This document shows, piece by piece, positions 55,893 through 64,000 of a stretch of DNA of 64,000 nt. This DNA is from Thalassovita mediterranea (GTDB lineage Bacteria; Pseudomonadota; Alphaproteobacteria; Rhodobacterales; Rhodobacteraceae): positions 248,001 through 312,000 of the forward strand of contig NZ_CYSF01000012.1 of assembly GCF_001458435.1 (NCBI RefSeq), given 5' to 3'. The notes below the pieces were generated by a model. That model saw only the letters and a list, made by a program, of their open reading frames with translations. It was not told the DNA's origin and made no database searches. Position 1 is the first letter of the stretch. Each line of letters starts with the position of its first letter. Both the position numbers and the translations under genes were made by a program.

Positions 55893-56807
55893 ATGGTTTT
55901 TCTGACAATCCTATTAGGGCTCATGCCCAGTTTTCTGTTGGTCGCTTTGGGTGGGGGGCTGCGTAACCGGCTGACACAGGCGGCATGGCAGGGATTGGAC
56001 AAGCTGAACTTTGAGGTGTTGTTTCCCGCGCTGATCTTTGTGGCGGCGGCGTCGCGGCCTATTGGGTTGGCGGACATCGTCACCATTGGTCCACTGGTGT
56101 GGTCGGTGATGACGCTGGGATTGGCACTGGGCTATCTGGCGCGGCGGTTTGGGCCGACGCGGTTTCTGGATTTCGCGGGCTGCTGGCAGGTGGCGTGGCG
56201 GTTTAACACCGCGCTGGCCTTTGTGGCGGTTGAAACGCTTAGCCAGCCACCACTTGGGGCGCTGGCGGTGGCCGTTGGGCTGGCGATTCCGTTGGCCAAT
56301 GTGTTTGCGGTGACGGCGCTGTCGCGCGATGCGGGGTCTTTGTGGCAGACCGTGGGGCGTGTGGCGCGCAATCCGTTCTTGCTGGCGGCGTTGGCGGGTG
56401 TGGTGGTCGGCATCAGTGGCGTGTCGCTGCCTGCACTGTTGCTGGCGCCGTTGGAATTGTTGGCGCGCGCGGCGATCCCGTTGGCACTGGTTTCTGTGGG
56501 GGCAACAATGAACTGGGGGGCGCTGGCGCGGCTGGATCGGTTCAGCGGTATCATCGTGGGAACGAAACTGCTGGCCCTGCCGGTTTTTGCGCTTGGACTG
56601 ACCTATGCGCTATCGCTCAGCCCCACGGTGGCGGCGACGTTGGTGTTGTTTGCTGCTATGCCCACCGCATCAGCGGCGCATGTTCTGGCCGCAGGTTTCG
56701 GCGCGGATCGGCAATGGCCTGCGACCTTGGTGGCGCAGACGACGCTGCTGTCTGCGGTGACGTTGCCACTGTGGATCACGGTGATCGAACTGGCGATTCT
56801 GCGCTAA
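55893..56807 (+). CDS. AEC family transporter
   Basis: This 304-residue membrane protein has about ten helices; the start MVFLTILLGLMPSFLLVALGG and the C-terminal LFAAMPTASAAHVLAAGFGAD are typical AEC features. The substrate is unknown. GGAGGGG precedes the ATG at 55893. G-rich codons (ctg, gcg, gtg) dominate. A LysR gene follows 133 bases later on the same strand and could be co-expressed. Confidence 0.85.
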   Translation: MVFLTILLGLMPSFLLVALGGGLRNRLTQAAWQGLDKLNFEVLFPALIFVAAASRPIGLADIVTIGPLVWSVMTLGLALGYLARRFGPTRFLDFAGCWQVAWRFNTALAFVAVETLSQPPLGALAVAVGLAIPLANVFAVTALSRDAGSLWQTVGRVARNPFLLAALAGVVVGISGVSLPALLLAPLELLARAAIPLALVSVGATMNWGALARLDRFSGIIVGTKLLALPVFALGLTYALSLSPTVAATLVLFAAMPTASAAHVLAAGFGADRQWPATLVAQTTLLSAVTLPLWITVIELAILR

Positions 56808-56940
56808 TCTACCGTTTCCATGACATGAACGATCCGTGCAATTACCCCGATATTGTCGGGTCGCTGCCCAGATCCTGCCAGATTTGGTGTCGATAGATGT
56901 TTCCAAGAGAGAAACAACGCAACACCAAAAGGACACGCCA

Positions 56941-57846
56941 ATGGATCGCCTGACCGAAATGGAAGCTTTTGCCACCGTAGTGGATCAGGGTGGGTTTACC
57001 GATGCAGCCCGCAAGATGGGGATTTCCAAATCCGCCGTGTCCAAACATGTGTCGAGCCTTGAACATCGCCTTGGCGCCCGCCTGTTGAACCGCACCACGC
57101 GCCGCGTGTCCCCGACCGAAATTGGTCTGGCCTATTACGACCGCGCCCGCCGCGTGCTGAACGACGCGGGCGAAGCGGATGCGCTGGTCACATCGATGCA
57201 ATCGGCGCCGTCTGGCCTGCTGCGGATTTCGGTGGCGACGGATTTTGGGGTGAACCACCTCAGCCCGATCCTGGGTGAGTTTCTGTCGGATTTCCCGGAC
57301 ATCAACGTCAACATGGTGCTGAACAACCGCTATGTGGAGCTGATCTCCGAAGGGTTTGACATGGCGATCCGCATTGGTGAGCTGGAAGACAGCACCCTGC
57401 GTGCCCGCAAACTGACCGAGACGACGAAACGCATGATCGCCGCGCCCGGGTATTTTGAAAAGCACGGTCGTCCGCAGAAAATCGATGACCTGAACGATCA
57501 CAAGCTGCTGCACTATTCCAACCAGTCCAGCGGCAATGTTTGGAAGCTGACTGCGCCGTCTGGTGAGAAGCGTCAGGTCCGAACCGCCGGTGGGTTGAGT
57601 GTGAATGATGGTCAGTCGCTGTTGAACGCGGCGGTTGCTGGCCTCGGCATCGCGTATCTGCCCAGCTACCTTTATGCCGATGCGATGAAGCAGGGGCTGG
57701 TTGAGGATGTGATCCCCGATCTGCCGGTGGAGACGCAGGGCGTCTATGCCGTCTACCCGCCGGGTCGTTTCACCCAGCCGAAGGTGCGCGCCTTCATCGA
57801 CTTCCTCGTGCATGAGTTCGCCGATAAGGGGCCGTTTGACTGGTAA
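56941..57846 (+). CDS. LysR family transcriptional regulator
   Basis: This 301-residue regulator has an N-terminal LysR HTH (MEAFATVVDQGGFTDAARKM, GISKSAVSKHVSSLEHRLG) and a periplasmic-binding-like effector domain (LLRISVATDFGVNHLSPILG, FDMAIRIGELEDSTLRARKL). This belongs to the CrgA/AaeR-like branch. The start ATG at 56941 (MDRLTEMEA) is the family-typical one. Targets are not evident; the adjacent AEC transporter is one option. A terminator follows. Confidence 0.93.
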   Translation: MDRLTEMEAFATVVDQGGFTDAARKMGISKSAVSKHVSSLEHRLGARLLNRTTRRVSPTEIGLAYYDRARRVLNDAGEADALVTSMQSAPSGLLRISVATDFGVNHLSPILGEFLSDFPDINVNMVLNNRYVELISEGFDMAIRIGELEDSTLRARKLTETTKRMIAAPGYFEKHGRPQKIDDLNDHKLLHYSNQSSGNVWKLTAPSGEKRQVRTAGGLSVNDGQSLLNAAVAGLGIAYLPSYLYADAMKQGLVEDVIPDLPVETQGVYAVYPPGRFTQPKVRAFIDFLVHEFADKGPFDW

Positions 57847-57899
57847 GCCCGCGAAGCCCTGAGGCAGAGATTTCCCCCTCGCGCCCAATCAGCGCAATT

Positions 57900-57934
57900 G
57901 GCCGAAGTGACAGGATCACTTCGGCCCTTTTTTT
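57900..57934 (+). terminator. Rho-independent terminator after the LysR gene
   Basis: GGCCGAAGTGA and TCACTTCGGCC form a perfect 11-base stem around CAGGA, followed by CTTTTTTT. It lies between the convergent LysR and ureG genes. Confidence 0.93.
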
Positions 57935-57993
57935 GTGCGCTACACTTGTGGCGGGGCGGCGTTTTCTGGCGTCAGAAAACGCGCGCGCGTGTC

Positions 57994-58629
57994 TCAGGCG
58001 GTGTCCAGCCCACCAATCTCTTCTATCTGGGCGACGATCTCTTCCACACCCTGACCGTGGCGCAGGGCTGCGAATAGGAAGGGGCGGTCAGCCCGCATGC
58101 GCGTAGCGTCGCGTTCCATCACCTCTAGCGAGGCGCCGACATGAGGGGCCAGATCGGTTTTGTTGATGATCAACAGGTCCGATTTGGTGATCGCGGGGCC
58201 ACCCTTGCGCGGGATTTCTTCGCCTGCGGCCACGTCAATCACATAGATGGTCAGGTCCGCCAGTTCGGGGCTGAAGGTGGCTGACAGGTTGTCGCCACCG
58301 GATTCGATCAGCACTACCTCCACATCTGGGTGCCGCTCTTGCATCTCAGCCACAGCGGCAAGGTTGATGGAGGCATCTTCGCGGATCGCCGTATGCGGGC
58401 AGCCGCCGGTTTCCACGCCGATGATGCGGTCTTGTGCCAAAACCTGCAGGCGCATCAGCGCTTCGGCATCTTCCTGTGTGTAGATGTCATTGGTGATCGC
58501 GCCGATCGAATATTTTGCGCCCAGTGCCTTGCACAGGTTGGCGGTCAGCGTGGTTTTGCCTGCGCCAACAGGGCCGCCGATGCCGATGCGCAGGGGGCCG
58601 TTTAGCTGGGGTTGGTTCGGATGTGTCAT
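57994..58629 (-). CDS. ureG: Urease accessory GTPase UreG
   Basis: This 211-residue SIMIBI GTPase delivers nickel to urease. The P-loop is [16 protein letters not shown], followed by [13 protein letters not shown], the nickel-binding motif [11 protein letters not shown] (CPH), [20 protein letters not shown] and the guanine-specificity NKTD. Its ATG overlaps the ureF stop by four bases. It is the last gene of the ureEFG segment. Confidence 0.97.
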   Translation of the reverse strand: MTHPNQPQLNGPLRIGIGGPVGAGKTTLTANLCKALGAKYSIGAITNDIYTQEDAEALMRLQVLAQDRIIGVETGGCPHTAIREDASINLAAVAEMQERHPDVEVVLIESGGDNLSATFSPELADLTIYVIDVAAGEEIPRKGGPAITKSDLLIINKTDLAPHVGASLEVMERDATRMRADRPFLFAALRHGQGVEEIVAQIEEIGGLDTA

Positions 58630-59270
58630 GTGCGAAACAGCCTTGTGTATTGAGTTTCATGTTTCATCGATGCGACCTCTGCCAGCACGCAGGCCCCGCC
58701 GAGGTCGTCGAGGGTTTCTTGCAGCGCCTGTTCGGCCAAACGCTCACACAGTGGGGCGAGGGTGTGCAGCACGCGGTTGCCCTCTGTCTGGCCCAGTGGC
58801 ACCAGCCGCATTGCCGCTGCGCAGAGGTTGGAGGCAAAGGCGTGCAGGTACATCGCCGCGACCTGTGGCAAGGGCATATCCTGACGTGCCGCCGCATACC
58901 CCAGCGCAACGGGGTAGGTCAGCTTGGTCGGCATATCGCCCCAAATGGCATCGGTGATTTTGACAAAGGCCGCGCCCTGCGCTTGTGTTTCCAGCAGGCG
59001 TTCCCGGCTGGCGGCAAAGGCGCGAGCGATCTCATCCACTTTTGCCAGCCCCTCTGGCGTTGCGGCATAGGCCGCGGCCATCAGGATCACGTCATTGCGC
59101 CCGCTGCCCTGTTCCAGAATGTCCGACAGCCACGCGGCAAAACTCTCCGCATCGCGCACCTGTCCGGCCTCCACCGACCATTCCAGCCCGTGACTGTAGC
59201 TGAAGGCGCCAATGGGGTAGGCGGGGGACAGCCATTGCGTCAGCGTCAAAAGCTGCGGGTTAGTGAGCAT
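58626..59270 (-). CDS. ureF: Urease accessory protein UreF
   Basis: This ~214-residue all-helical protein ([22 protein letters not shown]..., start of the UreF family) acts with UreD and UreG to load nickel and carbamylate the active-site lysine of UreC. I start it at the ATG at 59270 (MLTNPQLL), preceded by GGAG at seven bases; this overlaps the ureE end by 11 bases, so translation is coupled. An ATG six bases upstream is an alternative. Confidence 0.93.
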   Translation of the reverse strand: MLTNPQLLTLTQWLSPAYPIGAFSYSHGLEWSVEAGQVRDAESFAAWLSDILEQGSGRNDVILMAAAYAATPEGLAKVDEIARAFAASRERLLETQAQGAAFVKITDAIWGDMPTKLTYPVALGYAAARQDMPLPQVAAMYLHAFASNLCAAAMRLVPLGQTEGNRVLHTLAPLCERLAEQALQETLDDLGGACVLAEVASMKHETQYTRLFRT

Positions 59271-59781
59271 GATCATGCTCCGTATCATGTCCTGCGTCGC
59301 CGGAACCATGCGGGTGCGTATGGGTGCTGGCGCCATGTTCATGGGAATGAGTGCGCCCATGGCCATAGGCGCCGCCTTCGGGGGTGAAGGGTTCGATAAC
59401 CTCCACCACATCGGCCCCAAGATGGGCCAGCATGGTGTGAATGACCTTGTCGCGCTGGATTAGCAGACGGTCCGCCTCAATCTGGCAGGGGGTGTGGCGG
59501 TTGCCGATGTGCCATGCCAGACGTGGCAGCGCATCGCCTGTCACCTGCAACAGCGGTTCGGGTGCGGCCTGAATGGCGATCAGCGTGCCATCTGCCACCT
59601 CCAGTGCGCCGCCGTGATCCAGCGACGTGACCTGTGCTAGGTCGACCAGCACCATTTGCCCGCCATCGGTGCGCAACCGTTTGCGGCGGAAAAACCGATC
59701 CTCATAGCTGAGGGTCAGGCTGTCAGCCGCAGGGCCCGCAGGGTGGGGCTGATAGGTTTGGGCAAGGAGCTGTTGTGTCAT
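59260..59781 (-). CDS. ureE: Urease accessory nickel chaperone UreE
   Basis: This 173-residue protein has the UreE N-terminal domain (LTLSYEDRFFRRKRLRTDGG split) and a metal-binding domain with WHIGNRHTPCQIE and VIEPFTPEGGAYGHGRTHSH. The C-terminus is histidine-rich (about ten His in the last 30 residues), which stores and hands over nickel. It overlaps ureF. The gap upstream (59782-59944) must hold a promoter for ureEFG, because the neighbouring small gene is on the other strand. Confidence 0.95.
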   Translation of the reverse strand: MTQQLLAQTYQPHPAGPAADSLTLSYEDRFFRRKRLRTDGGQMVLVDLAQVTSLDHGGALEVADGTLIAIQAAPEPLLQVTGDALPRLAWHIGNRHTPCQIEADRLLIQRDKVIHTMLAHLGADVVEVIEPFTPEGGAYGHGRTHSHEHGASTHTHPHGSGDAGHDTEHDHAH

Positions 59782-59944
59782 TTTTGCCGATCCAGATGAT
59801 TCTTTGCTGATTCTTTTGTGAGTCTTTTCGAGGGCTTAGTCAGTTGGCCTGCCGCTTGCAGCTTTCCATCAGATGCGCTGCAAACGATCCGAGCGATGAC
59901 TGGCAGCGCAAATGGTGGAAATGATGAACACGGGGTGTACCCAG

Positions 59945-60268
59945 ATGATGCATAAAATCAGCCTTGCCGACGAATTGGCCGAGATCCGCGCCGAGATTGC
60001 CCGCCTTAAAGAACGCGAAGCCGCGCTGGAGGCGGCGGTGCATGCCAGCGAAGGCACCGTGCCTAATGGGCGCAATAACCGCGTGCGCGTTATCACCCGC
60101 CGCGAAACCGAATTTGACCCCGCCCTGCTGCCCCATGAGGTTCGCGAAAACCCGCGCTATTGGCGTGAACAGCTGAGCGTGCACGTGGAATGCCTGCCTG
60201 TTGACGGTCGCATGGTGCGCGCCGGTTGGCCTATGAAGCGCCTGTTTGCGGATACCCTGCAGCACTGA
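59945..60268 (+). CDS. Small conserved-type hypothetical protein inside the urease cluster
   Basis: This ~107-residue protein has an N-terminal coiled coil (LADELAEIRAEIARLKEREA) and a basic C-terminal part (RNNRVRVITRRETEFDPALL, REQLSVHVECL). It lies on the strand opposite to the urease genes, between ureC and ureE, and is convergent with ureC. I take the ATG at 59945 (MMHKISLADE); ATGs at 59912 and 59924 are in frame. No family is recognised and a role in urease maturation is not implied by sequence. Confidence 0.7.
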   Translation: MMHKISLADELAEIRAEIARLKEREAALEAAVHASEGTVPNGRNNRVRVITRRETEFDPALLPHEVRENPRYWREQLSVHVECLPVDGRMVRAGWPMKRLFADTLQH

Positions 60269-60285
60269 ACTAATCCGTTCGCGCC

Positions 60286-62046
60286 TTAGAACATGAAGTA
60301 GCGCTGCGCCATTGGCAGGCTTTCAGCCGGTTCGCAGGTCAGCAATTCACCATCGGCGCGCACCTCATAGGTTTCGGGATTTACCTCCACATGTGGGGTG
60401 GCGTGGTTCAGTTTCAGGTGGCTTTTGCCGATGTTGCGGGTGTTTTCCACCGCAACCACCTGTTTGGCCAGACCCAGCTGATTACCGATCCCTTCGGCCA
60501 CCGCTGCCTCTGATACAAAGGTCACGGCTGCGTTTTCCACCGCGCGGCCAAAGGCCCCAAACATTGGCCGCGAATAGACCGGCTGCGGCGTCGGGATCGA
60601 CGCATTTGGATCACCCATCTGCGCACAGACGATAGATCCGCCGATCAGCACCATTTCCGGCTTCACCCCGAAAAAGGCAGGATTCCACAGAACCAGATCG
60701 GCGCGCTTGCCCACCTCGATCGATCCGATTTGATGGCTGATGCCGTGGGCAATCGCCGGATTGATGGTGTATTTCGCGATATAGCGGCGCACGCGGAAGT
60801 TATCGTTGTCGCCGGTTTCCTCAGGCAGACGACCGCGCTGTTTCTTCATCTTGTCCGCGGTCTGCCAGGTGCGGATCAGCACCTCACCCACACGGCCCAT
60901 GGCCTGACTGTCGGATGCGATGATCGAAAACGCCCCCATGTCGTGCAGAATATCCTCTGCTGCGATGGTTTCACGGCGGATACGGCTTTCGGCGAAGGCC
61001 ACGTCTTCGGGGATGGATTTGTCCAGATGGTGGCAGACCATCAGCATATCCAGATGTTCATCCACCGTGTTGACGGTAAAGGGCCGCGTCGGGTTGGTGG
61101 AGGAGGGCAGAACATGCTCCTCACCACAGATCTTGATGATGTCCGGCGCGTGGCCGCCGCCTGCACCTTCGGTGTGGAATGCGTGGATGGTCCGCCCTTT
61201 CAGCGCCGCAACCGTGTGTTCGACAAACCCAGATTCGTTCAGCGTGTCGGTGTGGATCATCACCTGCACATCCATCGCGTCAGCCACCGACAGACAGTTA
61301 TCAATGGCGGCTGGGGTGGTGCCCCAATCCTCGTGCAGTTTCAGCGCGCAGGCGCCTGCCTTGATCTGTTCCTCAAGGGCTGCGGGCAGCGACGCATTGC
61401 CCTTCCCCGCAAAGGCAAGGTTCATCGGGAAGGCATCCGCCGATTGCAGCATCCGGCCCAGATGCCACGGACCCGGTGTGCAGGTGGTTGCCAGCGTGCC
61501 GTGGGCAGGGCCGGTGCCACCGCCCAGCATGGTGGTCAGGCCGGAATGCAGCGCATCCTCGATCTGTTGCGGGCAGATGTAATGGATGTGGCTGTCAAAG
61601 CCGCCAGCGGTCAGTATTTTGCCCTCACCTGCAATCACTTCGGTCCCGGGACCGGCGATGATGTCGACGCCTGGCTGGGTGTCGGGGTTGCCCGCCTTGC
61701 CGATGGCGTGGATGCGGCCATCTTTCAGGCCGACGTCGGCCTTGTAGATGCCGGTCCAGTCCACAATCAGCGCATTGGTGATCACCGTGTCCACGGCCCC
61801 TGCGGCGCGGGTGGTCTGCGCCTGCCCCATACCGTCGCGGATCACCTTGCCGCCGCCAAATTTCACCTCTTCGCCGTAGTACATGGCGTTGTCGCCGCTG
61901 CCGCCTGTGGCCGCAGCACCGGCACGTTCGGCGGTCAGGTCACGCTCTACCTCGATGATCAGGTCGGTGTCTGCCAGACGCAAACGGTCGCCCACGGTGG
62001 GGCCATACATGGCGGCGTAATCGGCGCGGGAAATTGTGGCAGGCAT
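60286..62046 (-). CDS. ureC: Urease subunit alpha (catalytic)
   Basis: This 586-residue catalytic subunit hydrolyses urea to ammonia and carbamate. Nickel ligands and active-site residues are visible: HIHYICP, the carbamylated lysine in [40 protein letters not shown], the flap [19 protein letters not shown] and DSQAMGR. It is slightly longer than the common 567-572 residues because of an extra segment around [19 protein letters not shown] near residue 40-58. It follows a DUF1311 gene and precedes the opposite-strand gene. Confidence 0.97.
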   Translation of the reverse strand: MPATISRADYAAMYGPTVGDRLRLADTDLIIEVERDLTAERAGAAATGGSGDNAMYYGEEVKFGGGKVIRDGMGQAQTTRAAGAVDTVITNALIVDWTGIYKADVGLKDGRIHAIGKAGNPDTQPGVDIIAGPGTEVIAGEGKILTAGGFDSHIHYICPQQIEDALHSGLTTMLGGGTGPAHGTLATTCTPGPWHLGRMLQSADAFPMNLAFAGKGNASLPAALEEQIKAGACALKLHEDWGTTPAAIDNCLSVADAMDVQVMIHTDTLNESGFVEHTVAALKGRTIHAFHTEGAGGGHAPDIIKICGEEHVLPSSTNPTRPFTVNTVDEHLDMLMVCHHLDKSIPEDVAFAESRIRRETIAAEDILHDMGAFSIIASDSQAMGRVGEVLIRTWQTADKMKKQRGRLPEETGDNDNFRVRRYIAKYTINPAIAHGISHQIGSIEVGKRADLVLWNPAFFGVKPEMVLIGGSIVCAQMGDPNASIPTPQPVYSRPMFGAFGRAVENAAVTFVSEAAVAEGIGNQLGLAKQVVAVENTRNIGKSHLKLNHATPHVEVNPETYEVRADGELLTCEPAESLPMAQRYFMF

Positions 62047-62065
62047 CGGCCTCTCCTCAAGGTGT

Positions 62066-62470
62066 CTAGTGGCGCAGGGTCTGCGCGATCTCTCGTAAAT
62101 CTTCGGTGCGTTTTTCGGTCAGATCGGCGTGGCAACTGGTGATCAAAACCGGTTCCAGCGTGCCGCCGCGAAATGGGAAACCAGCCAGCGCGCAGTCTGC
62201 ATCGCGCAGTTTGATCCATGCGCGCTGGGCTTCGCGTAGGTGATGAACCGCACCGCCGTCGGCGCGTTCCTCGTGCAGGGCGTCAGCCTCGGCTGCAGCT
62301 GCCTTGGCGTCGCGATAGGCGGCGTTCAGCTGCGCATCGGCGCGCTTCAAATCCTCGGCTGCGCAAATACGCATCTCCAGCGTGGTGACGGGATCGCTAC
62401 AATCCGCGGCCATCGCAGGGGCGAGGGGCAGTGCAGCGCAAAGGAAGAAGGCAGGTAGAAAACGGATCAT
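62066..62470 (-). CDS. LprI/DUF1311 family secreted protein between ureB and ureC
   Basis: This 134-residue protein has a signal peptide ([21 protein letters not shown]) and a DUF1311 domain with conserved cysteines: [33 protein letters not shown] and [10 protein letters not shown]. Relatives include the lysozyme inhibitor LprI. It is read with the urease genes, ending 19 bases before ureC, and in Rhodobacterales a gene of this type can sit within ure clusters. Its link to urease is unknown. Confidence 0.85.
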   Translation of the reverse strand: MIRFLPAFFLCAALPLAPAMAADCSDPVTTLEMRICAAEDLKRADAQLNAAYRDAKAAAAEADALHEERADGGAVHHLREAQRAWIKLRDADCALAGFPFRGGTLEPVLITSCHADLTEKRTEDLREIAQTLRH

Positions 62471-62547
62471 CTGAAAACTCCGGTGTGATCTAAAAGGGCC
62501 CTGACACAGTGCGCCGGATGACATGGCACTGGTCAAGTCCCCGCTGA

Positions 62548-62856
62548 TCAGTCGAGCGCCCCCATAATCTGTTGGTTAAAACCATAAACCTTGCGTGCGC
62601 CGCCCAGCGGGACCAGCGCCACTTCGCGGCGTTGGCCGGGTTCAAAACGCACGGCGGTGCCAGCGGCGATGTCCAGACGCAGGCCACGGGCGGCCGCGCG
62701 GTCAAAGTCGAGGCCGGGGTTCGCTTCGGCAAAGTGGTAGTGGCTGCCCACCTGAATGGGGCGGTCGCCGGTGTTTGCGACCATCAGGGTGACAACGGGC
62801 TGGCCGGGGTTCAGTTCCAGGGTGCCGCTTGCGGGCAGCAGTTCGCCGGGGATCAT
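62548..62856 (-). CDS. ureB: Urease subunit beta
   Basis: This 102-residue structural subunit begins [18 protein letters not shown] and carries [20 protein letters not shown] and [21 protein letters not shown], all standard UreB sequence. It assembles with UreA and UreC into the (alpha-beta-gamma)3 enzyme. It starts 16 bases after the ureA stop. Confidence 0.97.
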   Translation of the reverse strand: MIPGELLPASGTLELNPGQPVVTLMVANTGDRPIQVGSHYHFAEANPGLDFDRAAARGLRLDIAAGTAVRFEPGQRREVALVPLGGARKVYGFNQQIMGALD

Positions 62857-62872
62857 TCAGATGCCTCCTCTA

Positions 62873-63175
62873 TCAGCGGATCGGCTGGTGGACGGTCACC
62901 AGTTTGGTGCCATCGGGAAAGGTCGCTTCGACCTGCACTTCGTGGATCATCTCTGCGATGCCCTCCATGCAGTCGTCGCGGCTGATCACCTCGGCACCGG
63001 CCTGCATCAGGTCCGCAACGGATCGACCATCGCGGGCACCTTCGACCACCGCGTCGGTGATCAGGGCAATCGCTTCGGGGTGGTTCAGCTTGACGCCGCG
63101 CACCAGTCGTTTGCGCGCCACTTCGGCGGCCATGGCGATCAGCAGCTTGTCTTTCTCACGGGGTGTCAGTTGCAT
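62873..63175 (-). CDS. ureA: Urease subunit gamma
   Basis: This 100-residue subunit starts [20 protein letters not shown] and contains [21 protein letters not shown] and [14 protein letters not shown], typical of UreA. It starts seven bases after the ureD stop, so ureD-ureA-ureB are one transcript. Confidence 0.97.
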   Translation of the reverse strand: MQLTPREKDKLLIAMAAEVARKRLVRGVKLNHPEAIALITDAVVEGARDGRSVADLMQAGAEVISRDDCMEGIAEMIHEVQVEATFPDGTKLVTVHQPIR

Positions 63176-63182
63176 GGGTTCC

Positions 63183-64000
63183 TCAGATCATCCAGGTGCG
63201 CGGCAGCTCCGCGCCATTCAGCAGTGTCAGTGTGGGGATCATATCGCGGCGCAGGCAAAAGCCGTCTTCTGCCAGAGCGCGCAGCACCAACAGATCAGGG
63301 CGCAGCAGGCTGGCGCCAGCCGTTTCAGATAGCATCGGCCGGATCTGTGCCAGCAGCGCTTCGCATTCGTTCGCCGGTGCCGCGAAGAGAGCTGTCATCA
63401 TCGCGCCGGCCCCATCGCCAATTGCAGGGCGTTTCATTTGAAGATTCAAATCGCGTTCAAAACGCAACGCATCGGCAAATATCAGGGTGTTATCGCGGTA
63501 GATGCGCCAACTGTCCCGCAGGGACATTTGGGTCAACACTTCGCCCATTGCGGCGCGACCAAATATCAGGGGTTCGACCATCAACAGGCGCGCATCATGC
63601 GCCAGATCCACCCGCATGCTGCGGCGCAGGCTGCTGTGATCGAACAGGATTGTTTCCTGCGGCAACCAATCTAGGCGGGCGCCTGCCGCGACTGTCAGCG
63701 ATGTCTCAACGGTTCCGGGGCGACCATCAACACTGCGATAGATGCGTTCAGCTGCCTGAGTGGTCAGGCGCAGATGGCTTTGTTCTTCGGCTTGCGCGGC
63801 AAACATCAGATGGTCGCCGCCTGTGATTCCGCCCGCAGTATTAAGTTGCACCGCAGTCATGGCGGGCTCTTGGGTTTGTGGGAACAGCAGTTTCAGGCAG
63901 CCAGAGGTGCGCAATTGGGCAACCGCTGTGCCGCGAGGCTGTGATTTGACAGCCAAATGCCCACGACCGACGGCCCGCGGCGGATTATACGCCTGTGTTG
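63183..64000 (-). CDS. ureD: Urease accessory protein UreD, 5' end cut by window edge
   Basis: The open frame continues to the right edge without a stop, reading [20 protein letters not shown] and then [11 protein letters not shown], so the start codon lies outside the window and at least 272 residues are visible. [39 protein letters not shown] and [16 protein letters not shown] are UreD hallmarks. UreD is the scaffold on which UreF and UreG dock for nickel insertion. A TTG at 63956 is not the true start because family sequence continues upstream of it. Confidence 0.93.
   Translation of the reverse strand, partial: TQAYNPPRAVGRGHLAVKSQPRGTAVAQLRTSGCLKLLFPQTQEPAMTAVQLNTAGGITGGDHLMFAAQAEEQSHLRLTTQAAERIYRSVDGRPGTVETSLTVAAGARLDWLPQETILFDHSSLRRSMRVDLAHDARLLMVEPLIFGRAAMGEVLTQMSLRDSWRIYRDNTLIFADALRFERDLNLQMKRPAIGDGAGAMMTALFAAPANECEALLAQIRPMLSETAGASLLRPDLLVLRALAEDGFCLRRDMIPTLTLLNGAELPRTWMI

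Noticed and set aside
60730-62142. 470-codon open frame on the plus strand opposite ureC
   Set aside because: Mirror of the urease alpha gene, with no family motif or ribosome site; same explanation for the frame opposite adhC (6793-8010).

Overview
The window looks like chromosomal DNA from a marine-type alphaproteobacterium of the Rhodobacterales (Roseobacter group). The evidence is gene content: DUF2794 and DUF6478 proteins typical of that order, an Irr-type box on a membrane-bound ferritin (MbfA) gene, a glutathione-dependent formaldehyde pathway, a peptide ABC system with fused ATPases, and a urease cluster with UreE/F/G. Codon use is GC-rich throughout. I see no rRNA, tRNA, CRISPR array, insertion sequence or phage gene.

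Layout. 1-4.8 kb is an acyl-CoA metabolism block: an APH-like kinase (cut by the left edge), an MFE-2-type SDR, an acyl-CoA ligase and a quinone-oxidoreductase-like MDR protein. The 532-base gap at 1468-1999 holds repeated ACGT-core sites and a candidate structured small RNA. 5-11.8 kb carries mbfA with its Irr box, a TetR regulator, class III alcohol dehydrogenase with a cytochrome c', DUF2794, an NlpC/P60 hydrolase, a leucyl aminopeptidase and a degenerate HPt-like protein. 11.8-14.4 kb has carbonic anhydrase, fructose bisphosphatase and ribulose-phosphate epimerase. 14.4-23.7 kb is a catabolic operon (M20 amidohydrolase, peptide-type ABC transporter, aldehyde dehydrogenase, SDR) facing a divergent PAS-LuxR regulator, with an 18-bp palindrome between them; its substrate cannot be named. 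23.8-29.5 kb holds asd, zapE, an MFS carrier, and an overlapping trio of ornithine cyclodeaminase-like, DUF188 and S-formylglutathione hydrolase genes.

29.7-43.6 kb is the most unusual part. This dedicated surface-glycan locus contains a BcsA-like glycosyltransferase, two DUF3131 (glucoamylase-like) proteins, a membrane acyltransferase, a sugar nucleotidyltransferase carrying an N-terminal STAS domain, and secreted proteins of unknown function. It also has a HlyD-like adaptor and a membrane ABC protein whose catalytic motifs are degenerate and whose C-terminus looks like a relic GHKL/anti-sigma-type domain. An OmpA-like protein lies at its edge. A STAS domain and a GHKL-like domain in one polysaccharide locus suggest partner-switching control of synthesis or export. 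That is inference, but I regard it as the best candidate for an undescribed system here.

43.6-50.3 kb is housekeeping plus order-specific genes: an AEC transporter, accD-folC, a CPBP protease, a lipoprotein and DUF6478. 50.4-53.1 kb is a compact arsenic operon, arsR-arsC(LMWP)-aqpS-arsC(Grx)-arsH, whose promoter/operator runs into the arsR start codon. 53.2-57.9 kb has a FadH-type dienoyl-CoA reductase, an ABM-fold protein, an AEC transporter and a LysR regulator. 58-64 kb is a urease cluster read leftward: ureD (cut by the right edge), ureA, ureB, a DUF1311 gene, ureC, a small gene on the opposite strand, then ureE, ureF and ureG.
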